Shown here: in pieces, positions 24,885 through 34,124 of the stretch | Layout of the letters: every line of letters starts with the position of its first letter | Numbering within the stretch: position 1 is the first letter of the stretch | Assembly (NCBI RefSeq): GCF_040371945.1 | Contig: NZ_BAABWS010000003.1 | Location: 62,001-126,000 of the forward strand | Direction: 5' to 3' | Origin: Litorivita sp040371945 | GTDB lineage: Bacteria > Pseudomonadota > Alphaproteobacteria > Rhodobacterales > Rhodobacteraceae | DNA length: 64,000 nucleotides | Notes under the pieces: generated by a model | The model's database searches: none | What the model was told of the DNA's origin: nothing | Seen by the model: the letters and a program-made list of their open reading frames with translations, nothing else | Position numbers and translations under genes: made by a program

Positions 24885-26003
24885 TCAAACCCGCATCGGC
24901 ATGACGACATAAACCGCCGAGGTGTCATTGCCTTCGCGCATCAAGGTCGGATCGCCCGCCGAGTTAAAGAGGAACACGGCGTTTTCGCGGTCCACTTGGC
25001 TGGCGATTTCCAGAAGGTATTTCGCGTTGAAACCGATCTCCAAACGCTCGTCGCCGTAAGCCACGGCCAATTCCTCTTCGGCCGCGCCGCTGTCGGGGGC
25101 ATTGACCGACAGGACCAAACGGTCCTCGTCGAGCGACAGCTTCACCGCGCGCGAACGCTCGGAGGAGACGGTCGCCACACGGTCCACCGCATTGGCGAAA
25201 TCCTTGGCGTCGACTTCGAGCTTGCGCGTGTTGCCTTGCGGAATGACGCGGGTGTAATCGGGGAAGGTCCCGTCGATCACCTTGGAGGTCAGCGTGATAT
25301 CGGGCGTGGCAAAGCGCACTTTGGTTTCCGACACCGAGACGGCGATCTTCATGTCATCATCGTCCAGCAATTTGCGCAACTCGCCCACGGTCTTGCGCGG
25401 CACGATCACGCCGGCCATATCCGCCGCGCCCTCGGGCAAATCCGCATCAATGCGCGCCAAACGGTGACCGTCGGTCGCAACGCAGCGCAAAACCTTGCCG
25501 CCATCGGCGTCCGAGACATGCATATAGACACCGTTGAGGTAATAGCGCGTCTCTTCCGTCGAAATCGCGAACTTCGATTTGTCAAAGAGGCGGCGCAATA
25601 CCGGCGCGGGGCAGGAGAAATTCGAGCTGTATTCCGACGAGGCCATCACCGGAAAATCTTCTTTTGGCAATGTGGCGAGGTTGAAATTCGACCGGCCCGC
25701 TTCGACCGTCAGGCGGCCAGCGGCGGCATCATCGGTCAATGTGACCATCGCGCCATCGGGCAGCTTGCGCACGATTTCATGCAGCATCACCGCCGAAACG
25801 GTCGTTGCACCGGCGCGTTCGACCATGGCGTCGGCCTTGTCCACCACTTCGATGTCGAGATCCGTGGCACGGAAATTTACCGTATTGCCTTCGGCTTCGA
25901 TCAACACATTGGCGAGGATCGGAATGGTATTGCGGCGCTCGACGACTGATTGCGCTTGTGACACCGCCTTGAGCAGGCTTGCGCGTTCGATGCTGAGTTT
26001 CAT
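24885..26003 (-). CDS. dnaN: DNA polymerase III beta subunit (sliding clamp)
   Basis: A 372-residue beta clamp; three repeated clamp domains encircle DNA and hold polymerase III, DnaE2 and ImuB. The start MKLSIERASLLKAVSQAQSV and the end DTSAVYVVMPMRV are diagnostic, as is the middle RYYLNGVYMHVSDADGGKVL. The ATG 26001-26003 agrees with the conserved N-terminus. It lies 197 bases downstream of dnaA and is probably served both by dnaA readthrough and by its own promoter. A GAGTC methylation site (26021-26025) lies just before it. Confidence 0.97.
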   Translation of the reverse strand: MKLSIERASLLKAVSQAQSVVERRNTIPILANVLIEAEGNTVNFRATDLDIEVVDKADAMVERAGATTVSAVMLHEIVRKLPDGAMVTLTDDAAAGRLTVEAGRSNFNLATLPKEDFPVMASSEYSSNFSCPAPVLRRLFDKSKFAISTEETRYYLNGVYMHVSDADGGKVLRCVATDGHRLARIDADLPEGAADMAGVIVPRKTVGELRKLLDDDDMKIAVSVSETKVRFATPDITLTSKVIDGTFPDYTRVIPQGNTRKLEVDAKDFANAVDRVATVSSERSRAVKLSLDEDRLVLSVNAPDSGAAEEELAVAYGDERLEIGFNAKYLLEIASQVDRENAVFLFNSAGDPTLMREGNDTSAVYVVMPMRV

Positions 26004-26200
26004 ATCCCTCGCTCCTATCCGAGTCCCCTCTTGAGGACGGGAGGGTGAGGTTACCCCAATCCCCCTCATGCTCAAGTGTTTTTTGTTGTTTTCCGTTGTA
26101 TTTTCGGGGGCGTCAAGGGCAGGGGCCATAGCATAGGGCCGCCAATGCGGTTGCACGGCGGCCCTATGGTAATTTTGCCATCAATCGCGGCGCGCGGCGC

Positions 26201-27610
26201 CTAGGCTTCGAGCGTGCGGCGCAGCAATTCGAGGTCTTCGGCGATTTGACCGTCCGAGACGCGCAATTCCTCGATGCGTTTGACGCCGTGCATGACCGTG
26301 GTGTGATCGCGCCCGCCGAAACGGCGGCCAATCTCGGGCAAGCTGCGCGAGGTGAGCTGCTTGGCCAGATACATCGCCACCTGACGCGGGCGGGCAAAGT
26401 TGCGCACCCGTTTGGGGCCAATCATATCGGACAGGCGGATGTTGTAATGCTCGGACACGCGGCGCTGGATTTCCTCGACGGTGATCTTGCGCTCGGAGGC
26501 GCGCAGCACATCGGCAAGGCAATCTTGGGTCAGTTCCATCGTGATTTCGCGGCCCACGAGAGAGGCAAAGGCGAAGAGGCGGGTCAAAGCCCCCTCAAGC
26601 ACGCGCACATTGGTCGAAATGCGATGCGCAAGAAATTCCAGAACCCCATCCGCCATCACCAGATCGGGATATTGCAGGCGGAAGCTTTCGGTTTTGGATT
26701 GCAAGATGCCAAGGCGCAATTCGTAATCCGTCGGATGCAGATCAACCACCAGACCGCATTGCAGGCGCGATTTGATCCGCTCTTCGAGGTCCTTGATTTC
26801 ACCCGGAGCGCGGTCGGCGGAAATGATGATCTGTTTGTTTTGATCGACCAGCGCGTTGAACGTGTGGAAAAATTCTTCTTGGGTGCTGTCCTTGCCGGCG
26901 ATGAATTGCACGTCATCAACCATAAGCACATCGACCGACCGGAAGAGCGATTTGAAATCCATCATCTTGCGCTCGCGCAGGGCCTGCACAAAGCGATACA
27001 TGAATTGTTCAGCCGACAGATAGACCACGTTGAGGTCGGGGCGGCGCTCTTGCAATTCCCACGCGATGGCATGCATCAGGTGGGTTTTCCCAAGGCCGAC
27101 GCCGCCGTAAAGGAAGAGCGGATTGAAGGTCACAGGGCCGCCTTCGGCCACGCGTTTGGCCGCCGCATGGGCCAATTCGTTCGGCTTGCCGACAACGAAG
27201 CTGTCGAAGGTAAAACGCTCGTCCAAAGGCGCGGCGGGCAAAAGATCGCGGCCCGTATCGCGGGCTGCATCACGTCCATTCTCGCGCGCCGTCGCGGCGG
27301 CGGGCGCCCCAGCAGGGCGCGCGGCGTTGCCATTGGCGGGTTTTGCCGCCGACGGGCGCTGCGCCGTATTGGCGGGCACGCTAAAGCACACGCGCCGCAC
27401 ATCCGCGCCCGCATTGGTCATCTGATGCAAGATCAGGTCACCAAAATTTTGTTTTACATAGTTGCCAAGAAACGTTGTCGGCACGTGGAAGGTGGCCACG
27501 CCCTCGTTAATCTCGGAAAATTCGAGCGGCTCAATCCAGTTGGTGAAGTTATTACGTCCAACTGTCTTAAGCAGATTTTGTTTCAGCTCGCCCCATTGTT
27601 CTTGTGTCAT
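26201..27610 (-). CDS. dnaA: Chromosomal replication initiator DnaA
   Basis: A 469-residue DnaA. The N-terminal DnaB/DiaA-interacting domain (MTQEQWGELKQNLLKTVGRN, NWIEPLEF) is followed by an Ala/Pro-rich linker. The AAA+ domain has Walker A GGVGLGKTH, Walker B VLMVDDVQFIAGK and sensor residues, and the C-terminal helix-turn-helix carries the signature FGGRDHTTVMHGVKRIEEL. The start ATG 27608-27610 fits the conserved N-terminus, with GGGGACGG upstream. The 580-base leader contains several GANTC sites, consistent with cell-cycle control by CcrM methylation as known in Caulobacter. Confidence 0.97.
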   Translation of the reverse strand: MTQEQWGELKQNLLKTVGRNNFTNWIEPLEFSEINEGVATFHVPTTFLGNYVKQNFGDLILHQMTNAGADVRRVCFSVPANTAQRPSAAKPANGNAARPAGAPAAATARENGRDAARDTGRDLLPAAPLDERFTFDSFVVGKPNELAHAAAKRVAEGGPVTFNPLFLYGGVGLGKTHLMHAIAWELQERRPDLNVVYLSAEQFMYRFVQALRERKMMDFKSLFRSVDVLMVDDVQFIAGKDSTQEEFFHTFNALVDQNKQIIISADRAPGEIKDLEERIKSRLQCGLVVDLHPTDYELRLGILQSKTESFRLQYPDLVMADGVLEFLAHRISTNVRVLEGALTRLFAFASLVGREITMELTQDCLADVLRASERKITVEEIQRRVSEHYNIRLSDMIGPKRVRNFARPRQVAMYLAKQLTSRSLPEIGRRFGGRDHTTVMHGVKRIEELRVSDGQIAEDLELLRRTLEA

Positions 27611-28192
27611 CCGTCCCCGATCCACAGCAGAATTTTGTCCCAAGTCAGTCACCCCAAAAGTAAAATTCGAAAGCCTCCCACAGCTCTCGTCACATAAGAA
27701 GCCAGCGCACAAACCAACCAACCCCATTGCCGAGGGCAATGAGCGATAGAGTCCGGTCTGGACTAGCAAGCGCCGCGGTAAACGATGGTTCCCCAGCATC
27801 AGGACAGGCCCCCGATGCTCCATGCGTTAAGGCCGCGAAGCAATCTTGATCCGAAGGACGCGGGGTAATCCCCTCACGATCGGCATTCCGAAATCTCGGC
27901 AAGGCCCGTTGCGTGGTCCGTTCGTCTCAAGGCGACGTGAATCGCAAGACCGAAACTAGCAAGTCGTATGGGAGGGCGGCAACTGATCTTCGACCTTGAC
28001 TCGGGTTTTGCGAAAAAGAATCTCTTTTACGTGAAAATACGCTCTGGGGAGTCAACTTTTATTGCTGCAAACGCGAAAAAGGCGCCCCTTGTGAGGGCGC
28101 CTTTTTTATCAGGTATTTAAGCTGTCCGGCGGGTCAAAACATGACTTGCATCAGGGCGCAGCAACGCGCCCGCGCGCCGGAGTGCCTAATGC
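27611..28192. promoter_or_regulatory. dnaA leader region with clustered GANTC sites
   Basis: No gene is supported in these 582 bases. GANTC sites occur at 27749-27753, 27939-27943, 27998-28002, 28018-28022 and 28049-28053. The part near 28000-28075 is AT-rich and holds a TTGACT sequence on the minus strand. One near-match to a DnaA box (CGATCCACA, 27616-27624) lies close to the dnaA start. I do not see a cluster of DnaA boxes, so this is not called an origin. Confidence 0.6.
28076..28107 (-). terminator. Bidirectional rho-independent terminator after rpsT
   Basis: AAAAAGGCGCCC (28076-28087) and GGGCGCCTTTTT (28095-28106) form a perfect 12-base stem with A and T flanks, so it can work on both strands. 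It ends the rpsT transcript and isolates dnaA. Confidence 0.9.
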
Positions 28193-28456
28193 TTAGCCGA
28201 TTGCTTTGACGCGGGCCGAGAGGCGCGACATTTTGCGTGCGACGGTGTTCTTGTGGAAGATACCTTTGGTCACGCCGCGCATCAGTTCGGGCTGTGCTGC
28301 GCGCAAGGCGGCGGTCGCGGCGTCCTTGTCGCCCGAGGCGATGGCTTCCTCAACTTTGCGCAAATAGGTGCGGACGCGCGAACGGCGTGCTTTGTTGATT
28401 TGGAAACGCTTTTCGTTCTGACGGGCGCGTTTTTTTGCTTGGGGCGAATTAGCCAT
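28193..28456 (-). CDS. rpsT: 30S ribosomal protein S20
   Basis: An 87-residue S20, a helical bundle protein bound to 16S rRNA. MANSPQAKKRARQNEKRFQI, the basic KARRSRVRTYLRKVEEAI and the GIFHKNTVARKMSRL end are characteristic. The ATG 28454-28456 is the conserved start; AAAAGGTC upstream is a plausible ribosome-binding site. It is followed by a strong terminator and then dnaA, the usual alphaproteobacterial arrangement. Confidence 0.97.
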   Translation of the reverse strand: MANSPQAKKRARQNEKRFQINKARRSRVRTYLRKVEEAIASGDKDAATAALRAAQPELMRGVTKGIFHKNTVARKMSRLSARVKAIG

Positions 28457-28672
28457 GGTGATCAGACCTTTTATTTTGGTTCGGTGTCTCTTGCGAGGCG
28501 AATGTGTAACGCAGAGCACCCTTCGCGACCGGATCTCTCCCGTCGGACTGATTCTAGCCTAAGCGGGCTCCACGCGCATGTATGGAGGCGGCATATAGCG
28601 GCTTTGGCGGCCGATGCAAAGCCAAAAACGCTTTGCTGCGCTGCGCCCCCTCATGGGGCGCAGCGCAGGTGA

Positions 28673-31447
28673 TCAATTGACGCGGTTGCAGCTGAAATCC
28701 TTCTGGATATCCGTGCCAAGCATACGGGCCGTGACAAAGCCGCCCTGACGGCTGATTCCGATCACCGTATAGGTCGCATCGCCGATCCCGAAAAACCCGC
28801 CGCCCTTCACCGTGAACCGTTTGCCAGGCGCGACGTGATCACAGGCGGTGTTGCGGCGCGGCTGGCTGCGGGCTTGGGCCTGCGCGCGCGCACGCGCCTC
28901 GGCCTCTCTCGCGCGCGCTTCGGCGGCGCGGGCACGGGCATCTGCGGCCTCACGGGCGGCTTTGGCCTCGCGTTGAGCGGCGGCGCGGGCTTTGCTCGCT
29001 TGCTCGGCAGCGCGGCGCTCTGCCTCGGCCTTCTCGGCGTTGGCCTTGGCAATCGCGGCCTGCGCGGCGGCAAGGGCGGCTTCGCTTTCGGCCTGTTTTT
29101 GCTCCATCACTTCCATATCGTTCAGCGCGGTCAAACGATTGGCCGCATCAATCGCCAGATCATCCTCGGGGAAGCGGTTCATCACTTCGGTATAGAGCCT
29201 CTTGGCGCGGGGGCGGTCCTTGGCCGAATCGAACTTGACCGCCGCGAAATAGAGCTTGCGGGGGCTGTCGGTTTCCATCGCGACGGCCATGTCGCAATCG
29301 GCGCCGGTGTCCTTTGTGCCAAAGCGCGGCGCAAGCTCGCGCACCACGGCGCAATCCTTGGTTTCGACGGCGGCGAGGAAACGGGCCTGCGCGGCCGCCC
29401 GTTCGACACGCTCGCGGCATTTGGTTTCCTTGAACGCCGATCCATGGCCCTCACTGGCGCGGATCGCGGCGGCCTCGTCGCATTGCAGCGCCTCCAAAGC
29501 CGCCTCATAGCGCGCGGCGGTCTCGCGTTTGGACTTTGCCTCGGCGCAATCGGTTTTGCGGTCGGGCGCGCGCAATTCACCCACCCGCGCCTCATAGGCG
29601 TCGCAGCTGCCATCAGCGTAAAGCGCCCCGACCTCGCGCCGCAGCGCGCGGTATTTGTCGGCCACATCCTTTTTCGCCGCAGCGATGGCCGCGACGCGTT
29701 GGTTGGCGGCGGTTTTGGCACTATAGGGCACGTCCTTGAGCCGCTTGTAGCTCTCATAGCTGCGCGCCCAAGTCTCCAGCCCGCCCTTCTCTTCGACATG
29801 GCTGATCATCGCGCCCCCATCGCCAAGGTATTCGGTGCTGATCCGCCAGCCGCCTTTGACCGTGGGGTAGGTTTCGCTCACCTCAAGGCTTGGCCGTTTG
29901 AGAAACACCTGCCGGTCCTTGCCTGACAGGTAGAGTTCCGGACGGCTGGGATGCATCGCCATCACATAGGTGGTGCCGGTGCCGGATTTGAGGCTCTTGT
30001 CGATCTGCGCGCTATCGGCGCTCTCGCCGCTGGTTCCGGTGGCGATGGTCCCATCCTTATAAAGCGCATAGAAGCGGCTGCCGTCATCCTCGAAGCGCAG
30101 GTTGTAAACGCCATTGTCCTCGGCGGCGGCGGGGGCGTCTTTGACGGGGGTCATTTGGTCCAAGGCATCGGTGCGGCCCATGGCCAAAAGGCCCTTATCG
30201 GTGCCGATCAACACATGCCCCGCGCGCGAGACGGCGATATCGGCAATGCGTGAGGGGGCGGCCTGTGCGCTGTGCAATTGCGCGCCGGTCGCGCCGTCAA
30301 ACACCGTTACGACACCCTCGTTATCGGCGACGTAGAGCCTGCCATCAGGGCCAAAGGCCAATTCGCTAAACGGCGTGTCGCCCGCGCGCGCATGCGTCCA
30401 TCTTTCAAGGCCGGTCTCGACATCCAAGACCCAGACATCGCCCTTATAGGTGCCTGCCAGAGCCTTGCCATCGGCGGAAAACGCCATGTCGCGCGCAAAG
30501 GCCGGATAGGTGTCGATCTTGCTGCGCGCGGCGACGTCATAGATTTCGATGCTGCCTTGCTTGCTGCGGTTGACGGCGGCGGCGGTGCGGCCCTGCGGGT
30601 CCACCAGAACCATATGGTAGGGATCGCGCGACAGCCGCTCCAACTGGCGCGGTCCGGGCGGCGGCAGGTCTGCTTTGACCATATAGACCAATTCGGAGGT
30701 TGCGCTGCCCTTGGCGGGGCGGTGCCAGCGGATTTTGCCGTCCTGCACTTTGGGGGCGTAGCAGCCGTTGAGATTGGTCACCCCGCCTTCAGATTTGGGA
30801 AAGGTCATGCAAACCTCGCCTGACTTGATCCGATAACTCCCGCTTGCCTGTTTTCCCGTGCCCAAGGTGAAAAGCATCGTGCCGTCCGGATCGAAATAAA
30901 CGCTCCACGCCGCGCCATCCCTGAGCGAGCGACCCACGACCACATATCCGGGCCATTTGGCCAGATCGGCGACAAAGCTGGCTTGATCCACGCTTTTGCG
31001 TCCCGCGTGGGAATAAACCATCTGCGACGAGCCGACCCGCTCGCCCTTGGTGGCCTTTTCATAGACGGTTTTGCCGTCTTTGGTCTTGAGGTTGACGGTC
31101 ATCCAATCGGTGCCGCGACCGAGGGATGCGGCGCGTTTGCACACTTTGTCGTTGGGCCGGTCCTTGTTCAGACCCTTGAAACAAATGATCCGGCGCGAGA
31201 TTTTTTCCCATGTCGCGCTGGCGGTTTTGCCCGAAGAAAAGGTGAAAAACACGCTCTTGTCACGGCCCAGATAAAGGCTCCAAGTTTTCGAGCTGTCGCG
31301 CGTGATGCCCACCGTGGTGCGCCCGATCATCTTGTTCAAGGTCAGCCCATCGGCGTTGTATTTATAATCTTTGTCAGGCTCGGCAACGGCAAGGGCAGGG
31401 GCGGCGATAAGGCAAAGGGCGGCGGCGGTCCGGCGGATGAAATTCAT
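28673..31447 (-). CDS. Large periplasmic beta-propeller/coiled-coil protein of unknown function
   Basis: A 924-residue exported protein (signal peptide MNFIRRTAAALCLIAAPALA). Two related modules follow: residues 34-145 and 148-246 share WS-V/L-Y and FT..SGK.AS cores (56-77 and 171-192), each with a disulphide-capable cysteine pair. A WD40/PQQ-like propeller comes next (about 255-560), then a Cys-containing helical part (585-720), a TPR-like stretch near RPRAKRLYTEVMNRFPEDD, a long Ala/Glu/Arg coiled coil (780-865) and a small C-terminal beta domain with two cysteines. I do not know the family as a whole. It stands between rpsT and the enoyl-CoA hydratase gene. Confidence 0.75.
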   Translation of the reverse strand: MNFIRRTAAALCLIAAPALAVAEPDKDYKYNADGLTLNKMIGRTTVGITRDSSKTWSLYLGRDKSVFFTFSSGKTASATWEKISRRIICFKGLNKDRPNDKVCKRAASLGRGTDWMTVNLKTKDGKTVYEKATKGERVGSSQMVYSHAGRKSVDQASFVADLAKWPGYVVVGRSLRDGAAWSVYFDPDGTMLFTLGTGKQASGSYRIKSGEVCMTFPKSEGGVTNLNGCYAPKVQDGKIRWHRPAKGSATSELVYMVKADLPPPGPRQLERLSRDPYHMVLVDPQGRTAAAVNRSKQGSIEIYDVAARSKIDTYPAFARDMAFSADGKALAGTYKGDVWVLDVETGLERWTHARAGDTPFSELAFGPDGRLYVADNEGVVTVFDGATGAQLHSAQAAPSRIADIAVSRAGHVLIGTDKGLLAMGRTDALDQMTPVKDAPAAAEDNGVYNLRFEDDGSRFYALYKDGTIATGTSGESADSAQIDKSLKSGTGTTYVMAMHPSRPELYLSGKDRQVFLKRPSLEVSETYPTVKGGWRISTEYLGDGGAMISHVEEKGGLETWARSYESYKRLKDVPYSAKTAANQRVAAIAAAKKDVADKYRALRREVGALYADGSCDAYEARVGELRAPDRKTDCAEAKSKRETAARYEAALEALQCDEAAAIRASEGHGSAFKETKCRERVERAAAQARFLAAVETKDCAVVRELAPRFGTKDTGADCDMAVAMETDSPRKLYFAAVKFDSAKDRPRAKRLYTEVMNRFPEDDLAIDAANRLTALNDMEVMEQKQAESEAALAAAQAAIAKANAEKAEAERRAAEQASKARAAAQREAKAAREAADARARAAEARAREAEARARAQAQARSQPRRNTACDHVAPGKRFTVKGGGFFGIGDATYTVIGISRQGGFVTARMLGTDIQKDFSCNRVN

Positions 31448-31459
31448 TAGGCTCACTTC

Positions 31460-31500
31460 AAAAAAGAATGGTCCGGCAGGTTTACACGCTTGCCGGACCA
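31460..31500 (-). terminator. Rho-independent terminator after the enoyl-CoA hydratase gene
   Basis: TGGTCCGGCA (31469-31478) pairs perfectly with TGCCGGACCA (31491-31500). On the minus strand the stem is followed by TTCTTTTTT. It separates the hydratase gene from the propeller-protein gene. Confidence 0.88.
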
Positions 31501-31542
31501 AATCAATCTTGTTCGGGTCCTATGCCGCGACCCGATGGGGCG

Positions 31543-32319
31543 CTATTTGTCGCGGAACTGCGCGGCGCGCTTTTCCATAAAGGCGCTCATGCCTTCCTTT
31601 TGGTCCTCGGTCGCAAACAGCGAATGGAACACGCGGCGTTCGAACAACAGCCCTTCGCGCAATGTGGTCTCATAGGCGCGGTTCACCGCCTCTTTGACCA
31701 CCATCACCGAAATCATGGATTTCTCGGCGATTTTCGCCGCCGCGCCCATGGCCTCTTCCATCAGTTTCTTGCACGGCACAACGCGGCTGACGAGGCCGGA
31801 GCGTTCGGCCTCTTCGGCGTCCATAAAGCGGCCCGTGAGGTTCATATCCATGGCTTTGGATTTGCCGACAAGGCGCGTGAGGCGCTGCGTGCCGCCGATG
31901 CCCGCAACCACGCCGAGGTTGATTTCCGGCTGGCCGAATTTCGCGGTGTCCGAACAGATGATGAAATCGCACATCATCGCCAATTCGCACCCGCCGCCAA
32001 GCGCATAGCCCGACACAGCAGCGATGATCGGCTTGCGCACGCGCATGATCTGGTCGGTTTCGGGGGTAAAGAGATCACCGGCAAAAACGTCGACAAAGCT
32101 CTGCTCGCTCATCATCTTGATGTCGGCGCCCGCGGCAAAGGCTTTCTCCGATCCGGTGATCACGATGCAGCGCACTTTGTCATTGGCCTGCGCCTCGGTC
32201 AGCGCCGTGGCCAATTCGCTCATCAATTGAGCGTTCAGGGCATTCATCGCATCCGGCCGGTTCAGTTTCACAAGCGCAATGTGATCCGCGACGTCGACGA
32301 TGATGGTTTCATAAGCCAT
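31543..32319 (-). CDS. Enoyl-CoA hydratase
   Basis: A 258-residue crotonase-fold enzyme that hydrates trans-2-enoyl-CoA to 3-hydroxyacyl-CoA. The two catalytic glutamates are E112 (GGGCELAMMCD) and E132 (GQPEINLGVVAGIGG), and the oxyanion-hole segments AFAAGADIKMM and GYALGGG are intact. Its length and KSKAMDMNLTGRFMDAEEAE segment fit short-chain (FadB1/PaaF-like) hydratases. The start is ATG 32317-32319; the frame is open further upstream, but that part overlaps mutM in another frame and is not real. It lies 76 bases after mutM. Confidence 0.93.
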   Translation of the reverse strand: MAYETIIVDVADHIALVKLNRPDAMNALNAQLMSELATALTEAQANDKVRCIVITGSEKAFAAGADIKMMSEQSFVDVFAGDLFTPETDQIMRVRKPIIAAVSGYALGGGCELAMMCDFIICSDTAKFGQPEINLGVVAGIGGTQRLTRLVGKSKAMDMNLTGRFMDAEEAERSGLVSRVVPCKKLMEEAMGAAAKIAEKSMISVMVVKEAVNRAYETTLREGLLFERRVFHSLFATEDQKEGMSAFMEKRAAQFRDK

Positions 32320-32395
32320 GAGGATGCTCGATGTTGTTTCAGGTAGAGATGACTCCTGACCCATTCGGCGGCTTGGTTCAAGGTTTTCTTGCGCG

Positions 32396-33247
32396 CTACC
32401 GCTGACAGGCGGGACAATAGAACGAAGAGCGGCCAGATTGGACAATCCGGCGCACCAATTTACCGCATCCCTCGCTGCGGCAGGGCTCGCCCTCGCGGCC
32501 ATAGACGTCGAAACTGTGCTGGAAGTAGCCCAATTCGCCGGAGGCTTGGCGAAAATCCTTGAGGCTGGAGCCGCCTGCGGCAATCGCATCGCCCAAAACC
32601 TCGCGGATGATCGGCACGAGGGATTCGATTCGGCGCTTGGACAGGCTTGCGGCCTTACGGGTGGGGTTGATGCCCGCGCGAAACAGCGCCTCGCAGACAT
32701 AGATATTGCCCAATCCGGCGACGATCTTTTGGTCCAGAAGCGCCGATTTGATCGGCATGGCGCGCCCCTTGAGGGCGGCCACCAGATAGGCCTCGTGAAA
32801 GCTGTTGCCCAAAGGCTCCGGCCCGATCGAAGCGAGCAGTTTATGCGCCTCGGCCTCGGCGGTGGGCAACAGGTCCATCGCGCCGAAACGGCGCGGATCA
32901 TTGAAGGTCACCCGCGCGCCGTTCTCCATGTGAAACACCACATGGTCGTGTTTTTCAGGCATCGGATGCGTATGGGCAAAAACGCCCAAAGGATCGCCCG
33001 ATACGGTCATCCGCCCCGACATGCCCAGATGGACGAGCAAGGTCTCGCCGCTGTCCAGATCCGCCAATATGTATTTCGACCGTCGCCGCAGGGTGGTGAC
33101 ACGCACTCCCGTCAACCGCTCTGCCATCCGGTCGGGAAAGGGCCACCGCAGCCCCGCGCGGTTCACATCCGTGCGGGTGATCACCACGCCCTCCATCGCG
33201 GGGATAAGGCCGCTGCGGACGGTTTCGACCTCGGGCAATTCGGGCAT
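32396..33247 (-). CDS. mutM: Formamidopyrimidine-DNA glycosylase
   Basis: A 283-residue Fpg/MutM, the bifunctional glycosylase/AP lyase that removes 8-oxoguanine. The protein starts MPELPEVETVRSGL, so the processed N-terminal proline nucleophile and adjacent glutamate are present. The H2TH region (GLGNIYVCEALFRAGINPTR) and the C-terminal zinc finger (CRSEGC and CPAC) are complete. The gene is divergent from ubiE with 133 bases between them. Confidence 0.96.
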   Translation of the reverse strand: MPELPEVETVRSGLIPAMEGVVITRTDVNRAGLRWPFPDRMAERLTGVRVTTLRRRSKYILADLDSGETLLVHLGMSGRMTVSGDPLGVFAHTHPMPEKHDHVVFHMENGARVTFNDPRRFGAMDLLPTAEAEAHKLLASIGPEPLGNSFHEAYLVAALKGRAMPIKSALLDQKIVAGLGNIYVCEALFRAGINPTRKAASLSKRRIESLVPIIREVLGDAIAAGGSSLKDFRQASGELGYFQHSFDVYGREGEPCRSEGCGKLVRRIVQSGRSSFYCPACQR

Positions 33248-33380
33248 CTGTCTCTCCGGCGGCGCACATTGGCGCGGCATTGTGGTCAAAGGGGCGCATT
33301 GCAGCGGGCGGCAAGCGCCCTATAAGGAAACACGACAGAAGCGAAGTGCAAGGCCCAAGCGGGCCGCGAAGGCGGAAAAC

Positions 33381-34124
33381 ATGGACGACAAGACCACACA
33401 TTTCGGATTTGAGACCGTGCCCGAGGCTGAAAAGGCGGGGCGTGTGCAGGGGGTCTTTGGATCGGTCGCGTCGAAATACGATGTGATGAATGATGTCATG
33501 TCGATGGGCATCCACCGCATCTGGAAAGACGCGATGATGGATTGGCTCGCCCCGCGCAAGGGGCAACGATTGCTCGATGTGGCGGGCGGCACGGGCGATA
33601 TCTCCTTCCGGTTTCTGGCCCGCGCGGGCGAGGCGCATAGCACGGTTCTCGACCTCACCGAACCGATGCTCATCGAGGGGCGCAAACGCGCCGAGGCCGA
33701 AAAAATGGCCTCCAGCCTCGATTGGGTCGTCGGTGATGCCATGGCTTTGCCCTTCGAGGACAACACATTTGACGTCTATACAATCAGCTTCGGCATCCGC
33801 AACGTGACCCGCCCGCAAGAGGCGCTGAACGAGGCGTTTCGCGTGCTCAAACCTGGCGGGCGGTTGATGGTTCTGGAGTTCAGCCAGTTGCCCAATGCGG
33901 CGATGCAAAAGGCCTATGACGCCTACTCCTTTAACGTCATCCCGCGCATGGGAAAATTGATCGCCAATGACGCCGACAGCTATCAATACCTCGTGGAATC
34001 GATCCGCAATTTCCCCGATCAAGAGACCTTCTTGCAGATGGTGAAAGAGGCGGGCTTCGAAAACGCCTCTTACCGCAACCTGTCGCTCGGCATTGCCGCG
34101 CTGCATTCGGGGTGGAAGATTTAA
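33381..34124 (+). CDS. ubiE: Ubiquinone/menaquinone biosynthesis C-methyltransferase
   Basis: A 247-residue SAM-dependent methyltransferase that C-methylates the benzoquinone ring. The SAM site is LLDVAGGTGDIS (65-75) and the family signatures YDVMNDVMSMGIHRIWK and RVLKPGGRLMVLEFS are visible. The C-terminus reads NLSLGIAALHSGWKI. The ubiB start codon directly follows its stop, so the two are translated from one message. It is divergent from mutM, a common alphaproteobacterial arrangement. Confidence 0.96.
   Translation: MDDKTTHFGFETVPEAEKAGRVQGVFGSVASKYDVMNDVMSMGIHRIWKDAMMDWLAPRKGQRLLDVAGGTGDISFRFLARAGEAHSTVLDLTEPMLIEGRKRAEAEKMASSLDWVVGDAMALPFEDNTFDVYTISFGIRNVTRPQEALNEAFRVLKPGGRLMVLEFSQLPNAAMQKAYDAYSFNVIPRMGKLIANDADSYQYLVESIRNFPDQETFLQMVKEAGFENASYRNLSLGIAALHSGWKI

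Noticed and set aside
27611..28075. Possible chromosomal replication origin upstream of dnaA
   Set aside because: Only one near-match to a DnaA box (CGATCCACA at 27616) was found, with no cluster of boxes. In related alphaproteobacteria the origin usually lies elsewhere.
32320..32901. N-terminal extension of the enoyl-CoA hydratase frame through mutM
   Set aside because: The frame happens to stay open, but it overlaps mutM in a different frame, and the hydratase has its conserved start at 32319.
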